Positions 19,248 to 29,228 of a stretch of DNA of 64,000 nt are shown here, one piece after another. The position numbers were made by a program, and so were the translations under genes. The notes beneath the pieces were generated by a model that worked only from the letters and a program-made list of their open reading frames with translations, was not told where the DNA came from and ran no database searches. Every line of letters begins with the position of its first letter. Positions within the stretch are counted from its first letter, which is position 1. The DNA is from Enterobacillus tribolii (GTDB lineage: Bacteria; Pseudomonadota; Gammaproteobacteria; Enterobacterales; Enterobacteriaceae), in NCBI RefSeq assembly GCF_003363015.1, contig NZ_QRAP01000014.1, forward strand, positions 1-64,000, written 5' to 3'.

Positions 19248-20897
19248 TTATTCCAACAAAAGTTGACGGGTAAGGCTCTCGATATAGTGCTCATCCTGAC
19301 TGCTGGGATAGCCGTCGAAAGCCAGATGTAAGTATTCATGGGTCAAATCCAGCCGATCCTGTAACGAATAAAAATTGCGCACGTAAATGCGCCGCTGAGC
19401 GCGATCGGTATACGGCCGCCCCGACGCCAGGCGGCAAACGGCGAACACCTCCGTAGCGACGTACCCCGGTTCGCGGTTCAGCGTTATACGCCAGTCGCGC
19501 TGACGACCGCGCAGCCAGGCTTCGGCATCAGGCAACGGCTGGCAGGACGCCTGCGGATTATCCCAGCGGCTCAGATTGCCGCGGGGAAACGCCTGCGCCA
19601 GAATCGCGTTATAGCGCATGCCGCTCTTTGCCTGTTCCACCGCCTGAAGCCAGGACATTCGCGCCTCGCCCGCGTTGTCGTAGTGATAATTCACCGTCGT
19701 TCCGGCCAGCACCAGCGACGCCGTACGCGCCGCGATAGCCCGCGCCGCCGTACCGGCCGGCGATGGCGCCACGCGCTGGCTGGCGCTGCTGTCATCAATC
19801 AGCAGGCATTCGCCCTCGCGCCGCGCGTTCTGCTGCAAATAGCTGCGAATAGCCACTGCCATCGCCTTCGCGGCCTCTTCCGGCTCGGTTTTCGCTTCCC
19901 GCTCAATGACGCGGGCCACGTACTCCTCACGCGTCAGCCGGGCGGTCAGACGCGGCGCATCGCCCTCACGCGTCAAAAACAGTTCTCCACGGCTTTCCAG
20001 CGCCAGGCGGTTACCATTGGCGAACAGCACGTCATAGCGCCCGCGCAGCATGCCCTGCGCCGCCGTTTGTCCATCCTCCTGCCGCATCACCGACGTTAAC
20101 GGATAGCGGCTGAACAGTTTCACCACCACGCATCCGTCATCCGCCGTCCGGCTCAGCGCCGGCGGCGGCAATGCGGCGGCCAGGGCGTCTGCATACTGAT
20201 TCAAAACCGTTTTGCTGGTTCCCGCTCCCTGCGCCCATACCGGGCTGCCGTCGCTCAGCCAGCCGGCAAAACCGCCCACGCGGGTTTGCGCATCGCCATT
20301 TTCATGCCAGCTCCAGGTTTTCACCCGCAGCACGCTCCCCAGCGCGCCTGCCGGATCGCCGCCTGCGTTAAGCGTCACGTCCAGCAGCAAATTTTGCGCC
20401 TGGTCGCGCCCCGGCAATGTCGCCAGCACGCGTAATAATTCATGAACCGGCACCCGTGTTTCCGGCGTCAGGCGCGAAAGCTCCGTCAGCCAGTCAGGCG
20501 CCTGTTGCGTTTGCCAATACTGTCGCCAGGCTGCGGGCGTGATCTCCAGCCGCTGCGGCGCGAAGTAAAGCCCGCAGGACTTCACCAGCGCCTGCCCGCG
20601 ATCAACAGATTGCCCCGGCTCGCAACAGTACACTTCTTCGCGATCCCGCCCACTGCAGTGATACGGCGCTTCCGTCCGGGCCAGATCCGTCTGATAGGCA
20701 TACACGAACAGCTTCCACAAACTGCCGAGCGGCGCGGAGAGCGATGCCGGCAGAGCCTGCCGGGACAATACCTGCTGGCGGTTCAGCGTCAGCAGCACGT
20801 CCTCTTGGCCGTCGCGCCGGGCCAGTTGCAGCGTCGGCTCCGCGGCCAGGGCCAGCAACGGCGCGGCAATCAGCAACAGCAGCCCGGCCGCACGCAT
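19248..20897 (-). CDS. yfaQ: YfaQ (DUF2300): PBP-like and SpoIID-like multidomain protein
   Basis: This exported 549-residue protein has a signal peptide of about 18 residues. In the N-terminal half S59-L-W-K62 has the SxxK form of penicillin-binding proteins, S107-C-G stands where SxN would be, and K193-T-W with the following GGFAGWLSDGSPVW resembles the KTG strand and its hairpin. At about 325-355 REEYVARVIEREAKTEPEEA and AMAVAIRSYL match the SpoIID pattern, with E334 in the catalytic glutamate place. HEYLH at 520-524 has the HExxH form. The family length fits E. coli YfaQ. Function is inferred from motifs only. It starts two bases after yfaS. Confidence 0.88.
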   Translation of the reverse strand: MRAAGLLLLIAAPLLALAAEPTLQLARRDGQEDVLLTLNRQQVLSRQALPASLSAPLGSLWKLFVYAYQTDLARTEAPYHCSGRDREEVYCCEPGQSVDRGQALVKSCGLYFAPQRLEITPAAWRQYWQTQQAPDWLTELSRLTPETRVPVHELLRVLATLPGRDQAQNLLLDVTLNAGGDPAGALGSVLRVKTWSWHENGDAQTRVGGFAGWLSDGSPVWAQGAGTSKTVLNQYADALAAALPPPALSRTADDGCVVVKLFSRYPLTSVMRQEDGQTAAQGMLRGRYDVLFANGNRLALESRGELFLTREGDAPRLTARLTREEYVARVIEREAKTEPEEAAKAMAVAIRSYLQQNARREGECLLIDDSSASQRVAPSPAGTAARAIAARTASLVLAGTTVNYHYDNAGEARMSWLQAVEQAKSGMRYNAILAQAFPRGNLSRWDNPQASCQPLPDAEAWLRGRQRDWRITLNREPGYVATEVFAVCRLASGRPYTDRAQRRIYVRNFYSLQDRLDLTHEYLHLAFDGYPSSQDEHYIESLTRQLLLE

Positions 20898-20899
20898 CG

Positions 20900-23800
20900 T
20901 TATTTCACCGTTACGCTGCGCATTGAACCGCTCTGATCCAACGCCTGCTCCTGCGGCGCATAGGCCCGCAGGTAACGCGCCGCCGGCATCTTGAAGCTGC
21001 CCTTTTGCGAGAAGCGCAGCAGATGGCGGTAAACCACCTCGCCTTCCAACCGGCTGACCGGCACCATATACGCCAGACGGCCGTTTTCATTGCGCGCTTT
21101 CTCCAGCGAGGCCGCATCTTTGCCGTCGTTGGTCAGGCTGACGTTGATTCCCCAGGTCGTTTCTTCGACTTCGCCGCCCGGCGGCAACGGTATTTCCAGC
21201 ATACCGTAGCGCAGCGGCGTTTCTTCGCCCCCGCTGAGCACGATCTCGTCAAGGTAGAGCGCATCGCTGGACACCACGCCGTCGGTCACTTCTTCGGTGG
21301 TGAAGGTAAAGGCGCTGTCGCCGGGGATCAGCTTCAGCAAGCGGCGCGTCAGTGTAGCCGTTTCGGACGAGGCCTCAGCCTGCGCGTCCTGCGGGCGGTC
21401 ATAGCTCAGCACGGCATTCAGCGGCGGGAACAGCCCTTCCGGCATAACGATCGCCGCAGGCAGCCCTTTCCCTGTCCACTGCCAGTACGGCTCGCCGCCC
21501 GCACCGCGCCGCTCCTGCCAGCCGGCGCCCGGCTCAGGCAGTACCGTGTTCTGCGATGCGCCCGCCCGGTTAAACAACCAGGTCATCGCCAGCGCGCGTT
21601 CCGGCCCCGGCTGCGCAGGCGCCAGTTCCCGCAGCCGTTCCACCACGCGCTGCATGTCGCCGCCCTGTTCCAGCAACGCCACGATATGAGCGAACGGCTG
21701 TTCGCTGGCGGCAATCAGTGCCATTGCCCGCGGCAGTTGCGCTTCCAGAGCGGAAGACGAAATATTCTCCTGCCGCATCAGCGATGCAGTCAGCACCCGC
21801 GCCACCGCATCGCCCAGCGCAGAGTCCGGCGCAAACATCACCAGGCTGTCCAGACGATCGTCGAAGTCGGGGAAAACGCGTCCGCTGTCCTGTTTATTCT
21901 CCAGCGTGGAAGCCAACCCGCGCAGCAGGCTGGCGACCGGCAGCTTCATTTCGCGGGCGAAGGAAATCGCCAGCGCGCGTTGCAACGGCGGCATTGTGCC
22001 GGCCTGTTCGCCGTAAATGTCCAGCACCCGCTGCCAGTGATCCGCCGGCAGCGCCACGCCCAGCGCCTGACTGGCGTACCAGTCGGCATAATAGGCATAG
22101 GCGGTCAGGAAAGCATCAGCATCCGCTCCGCCGCCCCACCATGCGAAACGCGCCGAAGGGCCGGCCATTTGCAGCAGACGCAGCCGGTTGTCCTGCATGA
22201 TCTGGCGCAGATGGCGGGCGGCTTTTTCATCCGCCTGCAGCATGGAAGGGTAAACCAGGCTAAGCGGCAACAAGCGGCTGGCGGTATTAATCACGCCGCC
22301 GTATGGCTCGCTGAGCAAATCGTCCAGGTTGTTGTTGAACACCGCGCGGGCCGTGTCGTTAATGCGCAGACGCAGGTTATAGGCGTCCTGCGGCAGCACC
22401 AGCGGCGTCTCACCACCTTCCAACTGAAGGTTTTGCTTACGCGCCAGCGGCCAGGCATCATCGGTCACCATCAACGCCACCTGCAACGCATCCGCCTCCT
22501 GACCATTTTGCAGCAACTGCACCGACATAACGCCGCTGCGCAACGCCTCGACTGGCACCTTCACGTAGTTAGCGCCTTTATGCAGCGTAATCTTTTGGCG
22601 CACTTCGTGATCGGCATAATCAGTCAGCAGTTCAGCGTTGTTCACCGCCTCGCCCTGATTGAAGACAAACATGCCCAGCACCGGCTTATCTGCGGCGCGG
22701 AACAAGGTCGGCGCGCTCCATTTCAGGTACAGCGTTTTTTCCGAGCGCACGAAGGTCTTCATCTGCCCAACCTGCCCGTCCGCGTTTTGCGCGCGCACGG
22801 TAATCCGCCAACGCGTCAGCGAATCCGGCATACGGAAGCTGAAGCGCGTTTTCCCCTGCGCGTCGGTCACCAAATCCGGCTGCCAGGCCGCGGTGTCCAC
22901 ATCCTCACGGCGCGGACGCTCCAGCACTTTCACGCCGCGTTCGCTGCGGTTCGCCCGCCCCGGCGCGACAGGAACGCCCGGCAGCGCCAGGTCGTAGCTG
23001 ATGAAGGCCAGGCTGGCGCTGGTGCGCACGTTGTTGCGGCGCGGATGATAGAAGAATTGATCGATGGCCGGCGTGATCTCCGGTTGCAGGGCGTAAACCA
23101 TCTCGTCCACCACGCTGACGGTCAGCCTCGACGCCGCCGGCTTGCCGTCGAACAGGGTCGCGATATCCACGCTGACCACATCGCCCGGCCGGTATTGCTC
23201 TTTATCCGTCTTGACCTGCACGTCAATCTGCGGCGTGACCACCTTAATGCCCGCATTCTGGAAACTGTATTGCGCATTTTTGGTGTACAGCACAGAGAAG
23301 GTCAGATTCGGCGCAAAGTTATCCTTCACCGGAATCATGACGGCATACTGCGCGTCGTTCAGGCGTTCCACCTTCAGCCAGTCCGCCGGACGGCTCAACA
23401 GGGCGAGATTTTCCACCCGGTCGCGCTCCAGCGTCAGCAACGCCTCGCTGACCGGCTCGGGGAACGTCACCAGCGCCCGCGCCGTTTCACCGGTGCGGTA
23501 TTGGGCTTTATCAAACACGATAGCGACCGTGCCCGCCGTCGCCAGCGCGCCTTCACCGCTGACCGCGTGGCTGCCCGCGCCGAGGATCAACCCGTGCTCG
23601 TCACGCAGCGTGATGCTGTAATTGCCCGGCTGCGCGAAACGAATGCGGAATGAATGCTCACCGGCGGCAAGCTGCCCCTGTTCCTGTTTTTGATCTTCCA
23701 GCCGGATCCACTCATAGCGGACCGGCACGACATCCGTCGGCTGCTCGCTGCGATAGCTGAACGTCACTTCCTCTCCGGCACTGCTGAAGCGCGCCGGCGT

Positions 23801-25522
23801 TTCCACCCGATAACGCGCGCTGCCGCGTTCGATCAGGATCTCTTTGCTGGTTTTTACCCGGTAAGCCGCGCCGTCGCTGGCGAACACCGTCAGCATATAG
23901 CGGCTGGGTTTATCTGCGGCGGGCAGGCTGAGCGGTACGCGGCCTTTGCTGTCGCTGACCAGTTCGGTGCTGTCCAGTTGAACCGGGAACTGCCCCAGGT
24001 ATTGCAGATCGTTCTCCACCATCGACATTTGCTGGGCGCGCAGGCCGATCTGAACACGCGCGCCGGGCACCGGCTTGCCGTCGGGATAAAGCAGTTGCAG
24101 GTTGCCGGTCACCGGTTCGCCGGTTTTGAAATCGTCTTTATCCAGCGCCAGCGAAATTTCAAAATGCGGTTTGATGTAGCTGGCGACGCGGAAAGCGCTG
24201 GCATAGGTTTGCCCGCGATATTCCATGCGCAGGTCATACCCGCCCGCCACCGCGCTATCGGGCAGCTGGAAGCGGGTTTGCCCGCCGGACTGGCCGTCAA
24301 TGCTGACGTTCAGGGTTTGCAGCGGAGTGCCGTTAGCGTCCAGCACCGTCAGTTTGCCCTGCGCCGGCTGGATCGCCACCGAGTCACGCGCGTTTTTGAA
24401 CTCGCGCCCCAGCACCTTCACCTCAACCCAATCTCCCGGGCGGTACATCGGACGATCGGTGAACACGTACAGCTTGGTGTTATAAATTTCGCTGTCGTAA
24501 TAGAAGTTTTCCGACACAAAGACGCCGCCGTCGCGATCTTCGCCCAGCACGTAAGAACGCTCAGGCGAGGCATGGCGCAGACGCAGCGTGCCATCGTCAC
24601 CGGTAACGCCGCTGCTCATCACGCCCAGGCCGTCGCTCCACAGGATGCGCGCGCCCGGCAGGGGCGTACCCGCCTTCTTGTCCGCTACCCATACCAGCAA
24701 TTCACCGCCGGCGATTTTGCTCATCGCCACGCTGTCGGCCACAAACACCAGCGTGGTCGCGCGGTATTTGCCGATCAGCGCCTCAACCAGATACAGCCCA
24801 GGCTTCAGTTTGCCCAGCGGAACGTAAACGTTACCCGGCACCGGTTCGAGGAATTCGCTGGAAGAGCCCTGCATCCTGACGTCTGCGGGCGGCTGAACGC
24901 CTTTGGCGTCCCACAGCGGATAGCGGAACTCCGTCACCAGCGGCAGGTTTTTCAGCGGCGCGAACTGCGGCTGCTGCACGAAAGGCCCCGGCCTGAGGAT
25001 CGCATCGCCCACCTTCAGCTCCGGCAACGCCTGCGTCACCTCGGTGCGGGTGTCGGATGAAAACGCACGCTGCATCACCCGGCGTGATTTGCCGTACCAG
25101 TTATCCCACAGATAGGTCAGGGTGTTGGACAACCCTTCCCCCTGGTAATTCGGCTCCACCTTTATCCGGTGCAGGTTCTTTTGCTTGCGCAGAAACTCGG
25201 TCGGTTTGGGAATGCGGTAAACGCGGATATCCGCCCCGCCGTATTCCTCCATGCGGAAGCGGCGGTAGTCGCGCCCCGGCGCTTCCAGCCGCACCCTGGC
25301 GCTCTCTTCGCTGGTGAAGCTGCTGTCGGAGAGCAGGAAGAAAGACTCATCCGCCGGAGAATAACCGCTCGGCGGCAGGCCGTCGCCGGCCCGCGCGCCG
25401 GCGGACGCCAGCAGCAACAACGCGCACGCCGCCAGCCCGCGCATCAGACGCCGGCTCAGCGGGAGAGGAAGTCCAGCCGATAAACGCCAATGAAGTTGGG
25501 ATTGGATTCGTCGGGTATCCAT
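20900..25522 (-). CDS. yfaS: YfaS, bacterial alpha-2-macroglobulin-like protein (no thioester)
   Basis: At about 1540 residues this exported protein has a chain of macroglobulin domains (for example [40 protein letters not shown] and [18 protein letters not shown]) and a later alpha-2-macroglobulin core with [21 protein letters not shown] helical thioester-type domain follows. The CxEQ thioester found in YfhM is absent: the matching place reads [17 protein letters not shown]. Such proteins are thought to trap invading proteases in the periplasm. The ATG at 25520-25522 has GGAAGGA six bases upstream and overlaps yfaT. A start at 25444, giving a shorter signal peptide ([19 protein letters not shown]), is possible. 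Confidence 0.92.
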   Translation of the reverse strand: MDTRRIQSQLHWRLSAGLPLPLSRRLMRGLAACALLLLASAGARAGDGLPPSGYSPADESFFLLSDSSFTSEESARVRLEAPGRDYRRFRMEEYGGADIRVYRIPKPTEFLRKQKNLHRIKVEPNYQGEGLSNTLTYLWDNWYGKSRRVMQRAFSSDTRTEVTQALPELKVGDAILRPGPFVQQPQFAPLKNLPLVTEFRYPLWDAKGVQPPADVRMQGSSSEFLEPVPGNVYVPLGKLKPGLYLVEALIGKYRATTLVFVADSVAMSKIAGGELLVWVADKKAGTPLPGARILWSDGLGVMSSGVTGDDGTLRLRHASPERSYVLGEDRDGGVFVSENFYYDSEIYNTKLYVFTDRPMYRPGDWVEVKVLGREFKNARDSVAIQPAQGKLTVLDANGTPLQTLNVSIDGQSGGQTRFQLPDSAVAGGYDLRMEYRGQTYASAFRVASYIKPHFEISLALDKDDFKTGEPVTGNLQLLYPDGKPVPGARVQIGLRAQQMSMVENDLQYLGQFPVQLDSTELVSDSKGRVPLSLPAADKPSRYMLTVFASDGAAYRVKTSKEILIERGSARYRVETPARFSSAGEEVTFSYRSEQPTDVVPVRYEWIRLEDQKQEQGQLAAGEHSFRIRFAQPGNYSITLRDEHGLILGAGSHAVSGEGALATAGTVAIVFDKAQYRTGETARALVTFPEPVSEALLTLERDRVENLALLSRPADWLKVERLNDAQYAVMIPVKDNFAPNLTFSVLYTKNAQYSFQNAGIKVVTPQIDVQVKTDKEQYRPGDVVSVDIATLFDGKPAASRLTVSVVDEMVYALQPEITPAIDQFFYHPRRNNVRTSASLAFISYDLALPGVPVAPGRANRSERGVKVLERPRREDVDTAAWQPDLVTDAQGKTRFSFRMPDSLTRWRITVRAQNADGQVGQMKTFVRSEKTLYLKWSAPTLFRAADKPVLGMFVFNQGEAVNNAELLTDYADHEVRQKITLHKGANYVKVPVEALRSGVMSVQLLQNGQEADALQVALMVTDDAWPLARKQNLQLEGGETPLVLPQDAYNLRLRINDTARAVFNNNLDDLLSEPYGGVINTASRLLPLSLVYPSMLQADEKAARHLRQIMQDNRLRLLQMAGPSARFAWWGGGADADAFLTAYAYYADWYASQALGVALPADHWQRVLDIYGEQAGTMPPLQRALAISFAREMKLPVASLLRGLASTLENKQDSGRVFPDFDDRLDSLVMFAPDSALGDAVARVLTASLMRQENISSSALEAQLPRAMALIAASEQPFAHIVALLEQGGDMQRVVERLRELAPAQPGPERALAMTWLFNRAGASQNTVLPEPGAGWQERRGAGGEPYWQWTGKGLPAAIVMPEGLFPPLNAVLSYDRPQDAQAEASSETATLTRRLLKLIPGDSAFTFTTEEVTDGVVSSDALYLDEIVLSGGEETPLRYGMLEIPLPPGGEVEETTWGINVSLTNDGKDAASLEKARNENGRLAYMVPVSRLEGEVVYRHLLRFSQKGSFKMPAARYLRAYAPQEQALDQSGSMRSVTVK

Positions 25523-26088
25523 CGTGTGTCCTTCCATGTCATAAGTTGCTGCACGCCGACCGAACGCATTCCGTTATCTGTCTTGGTGCGGGTTCCAGTG
25601 TGATAGGCGATGTAGCGCCCCATCCAGATCATCAGATGCTGGTCATCACCCTGATCAAAAAACATCAGATCGCCCGGCTGCGCCTGATTCAGGTCACGCC
25701 CGACAAACCGGCTGTTGTACTGAATAAGCTTAATGGCGTCCACGTAGGGGCCGACCTTGCCGCCGCCCTGCTGCCACTGACGCGCCAGCAGGCGCTGCTC
25801 GTCGCTCAGCGTCGCCTCCGGCGGCAGGTAGCGGTTGGAAAGGCCGTTGCTGCGCAGCCACCTGGCGTCATGTACCTTCAGCGCCTCATTGGCGGCGAAG
25901 CGCACCAGGCCGGCGCAGTCCTGCTGATACCAGCGCGGGCTCGGTCCCTGGCGCAGTTGTTCTTCCGCGATGCGCACGAACCAGGCGCGAAAAATACGCG
26001 ATTGCTCAGCGTCCAGCGTGAGGTTTGCCGCCAGCGCGCACTGCGCCAGCAACCATAACCCCGCCGCCAGCATCGCGCGCCGGATCAT
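25456..26088 (-). CDS. yfaT: YfaT (DUF1175), NlpC/P60-like exported protein
   Basis: The 210-residue protein has a signal peptide ending near ALAANL (about 21). The segment Q56-D57-C58-A-G-L-V-R-F, then QPGDLMFFD (about 137-145), then H151[12 protein letters not shown]163, follows the order and spacing of NlpC/P60 cysteine peptidases (DCSGLV, PGDLVFF, HVGIYLG). Those enzymes cut peptidoglycan stem peptides. It is annotated in databases only as DUF1175, so the enzymatic role is my inference. Its ATG overlaps the yfaA stop in ATGA, and its 3' end overlaps the start of yfaS. Confidence 0.88.
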   Translation of the reverse strand: MIRRAMLAAGLWLLAQCALAANLTLDAEQSRIFRAWFVRIAEEQLRQGPSPRWYQQDCAGLVRFAANEALKVHDARWLRSNGLSNRYLPPEATLSDEQRLLARQWQQGGGKVGPYVDAIKLIQYNSRFVGRDLNQAQPGDLMFFDQGDDQHLMIWMGRYIAYHTGTRTKTDNGMRSVGVQQLMTWKDTRWIPDESNPNFIGVYRLDFLSR

Positions 26089-27809
26089 AACGCCCGCCAC
26101 TCAATGGGGATCCACTGCCAGGCATCATCCGCCGACGTGTCCGCCGGCAGCGTCAGCGCATAGCTGCCGTGCCCCGCCAGCGCTTCCAGCTTCGGCACCA
26201 GCAGGGTTTGCGCGGCATTGTAAAAGATCGGCTCAACGTCCTTCGGCAGGCTGTCGAACGCCTCGTGCCGGAACAGGCCGGACAGCCCTTCCGGCGCCAA
26301 ATAAAGCGGTACTACGGCATTGGCGGGCAATACTTCGGCCATCGGCGGGAAGTTTCCGCCCAGGGTTTGCCGCGCTTTCTCCACCAGACGATCGTCCAGC
26401 GAGAACAGCAGCGTCTGCCCTTCCCGCGCCAGCGTGACGCGGAAGAATTTCCTGGCGGTCATGCTTTCGCCCGCCTCGGATTCACCGGCATTATATTGTC
26501 CGTAGCTGGAGCTGACCTCCCGCCGCCAGCTGTGCGCCTGCTCCGTCTGGGTTTCGCGCATCGGCAACACGCCCTGCGGCGCCTTTTTCTCCGGCGCGCC
26601 GATCGTCCGGTCAAACAGCGCGCCCAGCCCGTCGTCCGCCTGACTGCCCGCCGCGTCGTCCAGCCGGGTCACCAGCAGCGGCGTATACAGGCGCGAATCC
26701 GCATACCAGCACATGCCGGCCGCGCCCGTCAGGTGCTGAGCCAGCACGCCCGCGCGTTCCTCATTGCCGCCGACCCGGCCGAGCATCTCCTCCGCCACGC
26801 CGCGCGCCACGGGAAGCGCAACGCAGAAGCTGGCGCCCATCGGCATGGCTTGCCATACCGGCGTGAAATTAAATGAAGTATCCGCCGCCGCGTCGCGATC
26901 GTTCAGGGCCAGAAAGCTGTTCCAGCCCTGCCCGGTCATTTCAAAACGCACCCCGGCAAACGCGGGCATAAAGCGCTGATAGCCGAAGCCAAGATAGTTG
27001 GCGCTGACCGCGATGCGGTGTTCCGGCGCCGCTGTTTCCCCGCCCTGCGCAGCACGCGGCGTCAGCCCGAAGCTCTCTGCCCAGGGCGCATTGCCGGCCA
27101 GCACCGCCTGCGCCACCTCCGTGGTGTCGCTGGCATGTTTTTCGCCGTCGAACATCATGTCAACGCCGGACATCAGCAGCAGTTTGTCGTCGTGGCTGGC
27201 GAACAGCAGGCTCTTGCCGCCGTAACGCAGCTGGTAAATCGCCGCCCCGGCCCCGCCGACCTGTATCTGGCTCAGTTTCGTTTTGCTCAGTTGGCTGTCA
27301 TCTGCGGCGGCGAACGCCAGCGGCTCCAGCACTTTCGCCAGACCGCCGCGGCGGATTTCAATCATGAAATGGCGCAGACGACCATTAGCGTCGTGCCACA
27401 GCGCCACGTTGGCCGGCTGATCGAGCAGTTCTTCGATCAACGCGTCGCGTAATTCCAGGTTATGTTCGAAAATGATACGCCGCAGGCTGCCGATCAGGCC
27501 GAGCTTGTCGGCGTTATGCTGGTAATAAAAGACGAAATCTTCCGTCAGGGTATCGCGCAGCAGCGGTATGCTGAGCAGATCGCGCGGCAGGCGGCTGAGG
27601 GAGGCGCTTTCGATAAGGACGTCGGGATGGCGGGGATCAATTTGCAGGTTATTGTTCCGGACCAGCGTTTTCAGGGTATTGTAACCGGAGGCGCGGTTAA
27701 GGTGATAAGTCACTGCCGCAACGGCGCCCGCAATAAGGATGCCGGCAACGATAATCAGCCAACGTTTACCCGATCCGCGTTTGGCGGGAACAGCACTTTC
27801 GTTCATCAC
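26085..27809 (-). CDS. yfaA: YfaA (DUF2138), membrane-anchored protein
   Basis: This is the first gene of the yfaATSQP operon. The 574-residue product has a short basic N-terminus, one membrane helix (about 17-40, [20 protein letters not shown]) and a large periplasmic part. It shows DUF2138 family phrases such as [24 protein letters not shown], read in pieces, and [19 protein letters not shown]. The size is near E. coli YfaA (562). No catalytic motif is evident. It may be the inner-membrane anchor of the YfaS system, an inference from gene order. Confidence 0.88.
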   Translation of the reverse strand: MMNESAVPAKRGSGKRWLIIVAGILIAGAVAAVTYHLNRASGYNTLKTLVRNNNLQIDPRHPDVLIESASLSRLPRDLLSIPLLRDTLTEDFVFYYQHNADKLGLIGSLRRIIFEHNLELRDALIEELLDQPANVALWHDANGRLRHFMIEIRRGGLAKVLEPLAFAAADDSQLSKTKLSQIQVGGAGAAIYQLRYGGKSLLFASHDDKLLLMSGVDMMFDGEKHASDTTEVAQAVLAGNAPWAESFGLTPRAAQGGETAAPEHRIAVSANYLGFGYQRFMPAFAGVRFEMTGQGWNSFLALNDRDAAADTSFNFTPVWQAMPMGASFCVALPVARGVAEEMLGRVGGNEERAGVLAQHLTGAAGMCWYADSRLYTPLLVTRLDDAAGSQADDGLGALFDRTIGAPEKKAPQGVLPMRETQTEQAHSWRREVSSSYGQYNAGESEAGESMTARKFFRVTLAREGQTLLFSLDDRLVEKARQTLGGNFPPMAEVLPANAVVPLYLAPEGLSGLFRHEAFDSLPKDVEPIFYNAAQTLLVPKLEALAGHGSYALTLPADTSADDAWQWIPIEWRAL

Positions 27810-28112
27810 GATCCATCCCTGGTCAGCGCCGCCATTTTCTGCGGCGAAATTAAGCTGTATACGGCCGTCTTTTCAGTCTCTACAAGAGCTAAATGAGTCG
27901 CGTAAAGCGCTGGATATTTCACACCATTCACGACAGACTACGTTTCCGCCGGTTATGATAACGGATATCGTGATGGCAGCGCCACAGAAATGCACGGGGG
28001 AATCATTGCGTTCCCAGCCATTTTTCCGAACCTGGGATCAGGTTCTGATATCCCTTTTTTATCCCGCATAAACCTTTTGGGATTCAGGTTGTTTTATTTT
28101 GGAGAAACCACA
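27810..28112. other. Divergent promoter region between yfaA and macA
   Basis: About 300 bases hold no supported gene. They must contain the promoters of both operons. I see short GC-rich inverted segments (GCGCCGCC ... GGCGGCGA-type near 27825) but no operator I can name. Confidence 0.45.
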
Positions 28113-29228
28113 ATGAAAACGGGCGTAAAACCTTCCCGTCGCCGCTGGCTTATCATTCTTATCGTTCTGATTATCGCCGCCCTGATTCTCTGGCGTTATC
28201 TCACCCCCGCGCCCGTACAATGGAAAACGGTTGACGTGGCGCAGCGTACGCTGGAGCAAAACGTCATGGCTACCGGCAAGCTGGACGCTGTCCGTAAAGT
28301 CGACGTGGGCGCGCAGGTCAGCGGTCAGTTGCAGAGTCTGTACGTTGAAATCGGCGACACGGTGAAAAAAGAGCAGCTTCTGGCGGAGATCGATCCGCAG
28401 CAGGCGCAAAACCAGGTGAAGGAGTCTGAGGGAACGCTGCGTGAACTCAACGCGCAGCTCGCACAGGCCCGCGCCCAGTATCAGCTTTCACGCGCCACAG
28501 CGTCACGCAAGCAGGAGCTGGCCCGCCGCCAGGCGGTTTCCCGCCAGGATTTGGACGAAGCCAACACCGACGTCGCAGTCAGGCTGGCTGCCATTGACAC
28601 CATCGAAGCGCAGATCGCCCGTAACAAAGCCACGCTCGGCACCGCCAAAACCAACCTGGACTACACCCGCATCGTGGCGCCGATGGACGGCGTGGTCACG
28701 CAGATCACCACCCTGCAGGGGCAAACCGTGATCGCGGCGCAGCAGGCGCCCAACATTCTCACCCTGGCCGATCTGGACACTATGCTGGTTAAAGCGCAGG
28801 TGTCTGAAGCCGACGTGATTCACCTGCGTCCGGGGCAGAAAGCCTGGTTCACCGTGCTGGGCGATCCCAACACCCGTTACGAGGGAACACTGAAAGACAT
28901 TCAGCCCACGCCGGAAAAAATCAACGACGCCATCTTTTATTACGCGCGTTTTGAAGTTCCCAACCCGAAACATTTATTACGCCTGGACATGACCGCGCAG
29001 GTTCACATTATGCTGGATTCCGTCGCCGATGCCCTGGTTATCCCGCTCTCTGCGCTGGGCGATCAAATCAGCGACAACCGTTATCACATCGCGCTGCTGG
29101 AAGACGGCAAACCCGTGATGCGCGAAGTCACCATTGGTATCCGTAACAACATTGACGTCCAGTTGATCTCCGGCGTGAAGAAAGGCGATAAGGTCATTCC
29201 GGGCTACGGCGCTGCGGAGGCGGAGTAA
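28113..29228 (+). CDS. macA: MacA, periplasmic adaptor of the MacAB-TolC efflux pump
   Basis: MacA bridges the MacB transporter and outer-membrane TolC. The 371 residues equal the E. coli length: one N-terminal membrane helix (about 10-30), a lipoyl half ([20 protein letters not shown]), a long alpha-hairpin (about 95-170, coiled-coil), the second lipoyl half ([12 protein letters not shown]) and beta-barrel and membrane-proximal domains. The ATG is chosen with GGAG nine bases upstream. Longer in-frame starts have no such site. Its stop overlaps the macB start by one base. Confidence 0.96.
   Translation: MKTGVKPSRRRWLIILIVLIIAALILWRYLTPAPVQWKTVDVAQRTLEQNVMATGKLDAVRKVDVGAQVSGQLQSLYVEIGDTVKKEQLLAEIDPQQAQNQVKESEGTLRELNAQLAQARAQYQLSRATASRKQELARRQAVSRQDLDEANTDVAVRLAAIDTIEAQIARNKATLGTAKTNLDYTRIVAPMDGVVTQITTLQGQTVIAAQQAPNILTLADLDTMLVKAQVSEADVIHLRPGQKAWFTVLGDPNTRYEGTLKDIQPTPEKINDAIFYYARFEVPNPKHLLRLDMTAQVHIMLDSVADALVIPLSALGDQISDNRYHIALLEDGKPVMREVTIGIRNNIDVQLISGVKKGDKVIPGYGAAEAE

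Noticed and set aside
21005-23653. A 882-codon open frame on the plus strand inside yfaS
   Set aside because: It is antisense to a clear alpha-2-macroglobulin gene. Its product is rich in R, H and Q with no domain, as expected of the complementary frame of GC-rich coding DNA.
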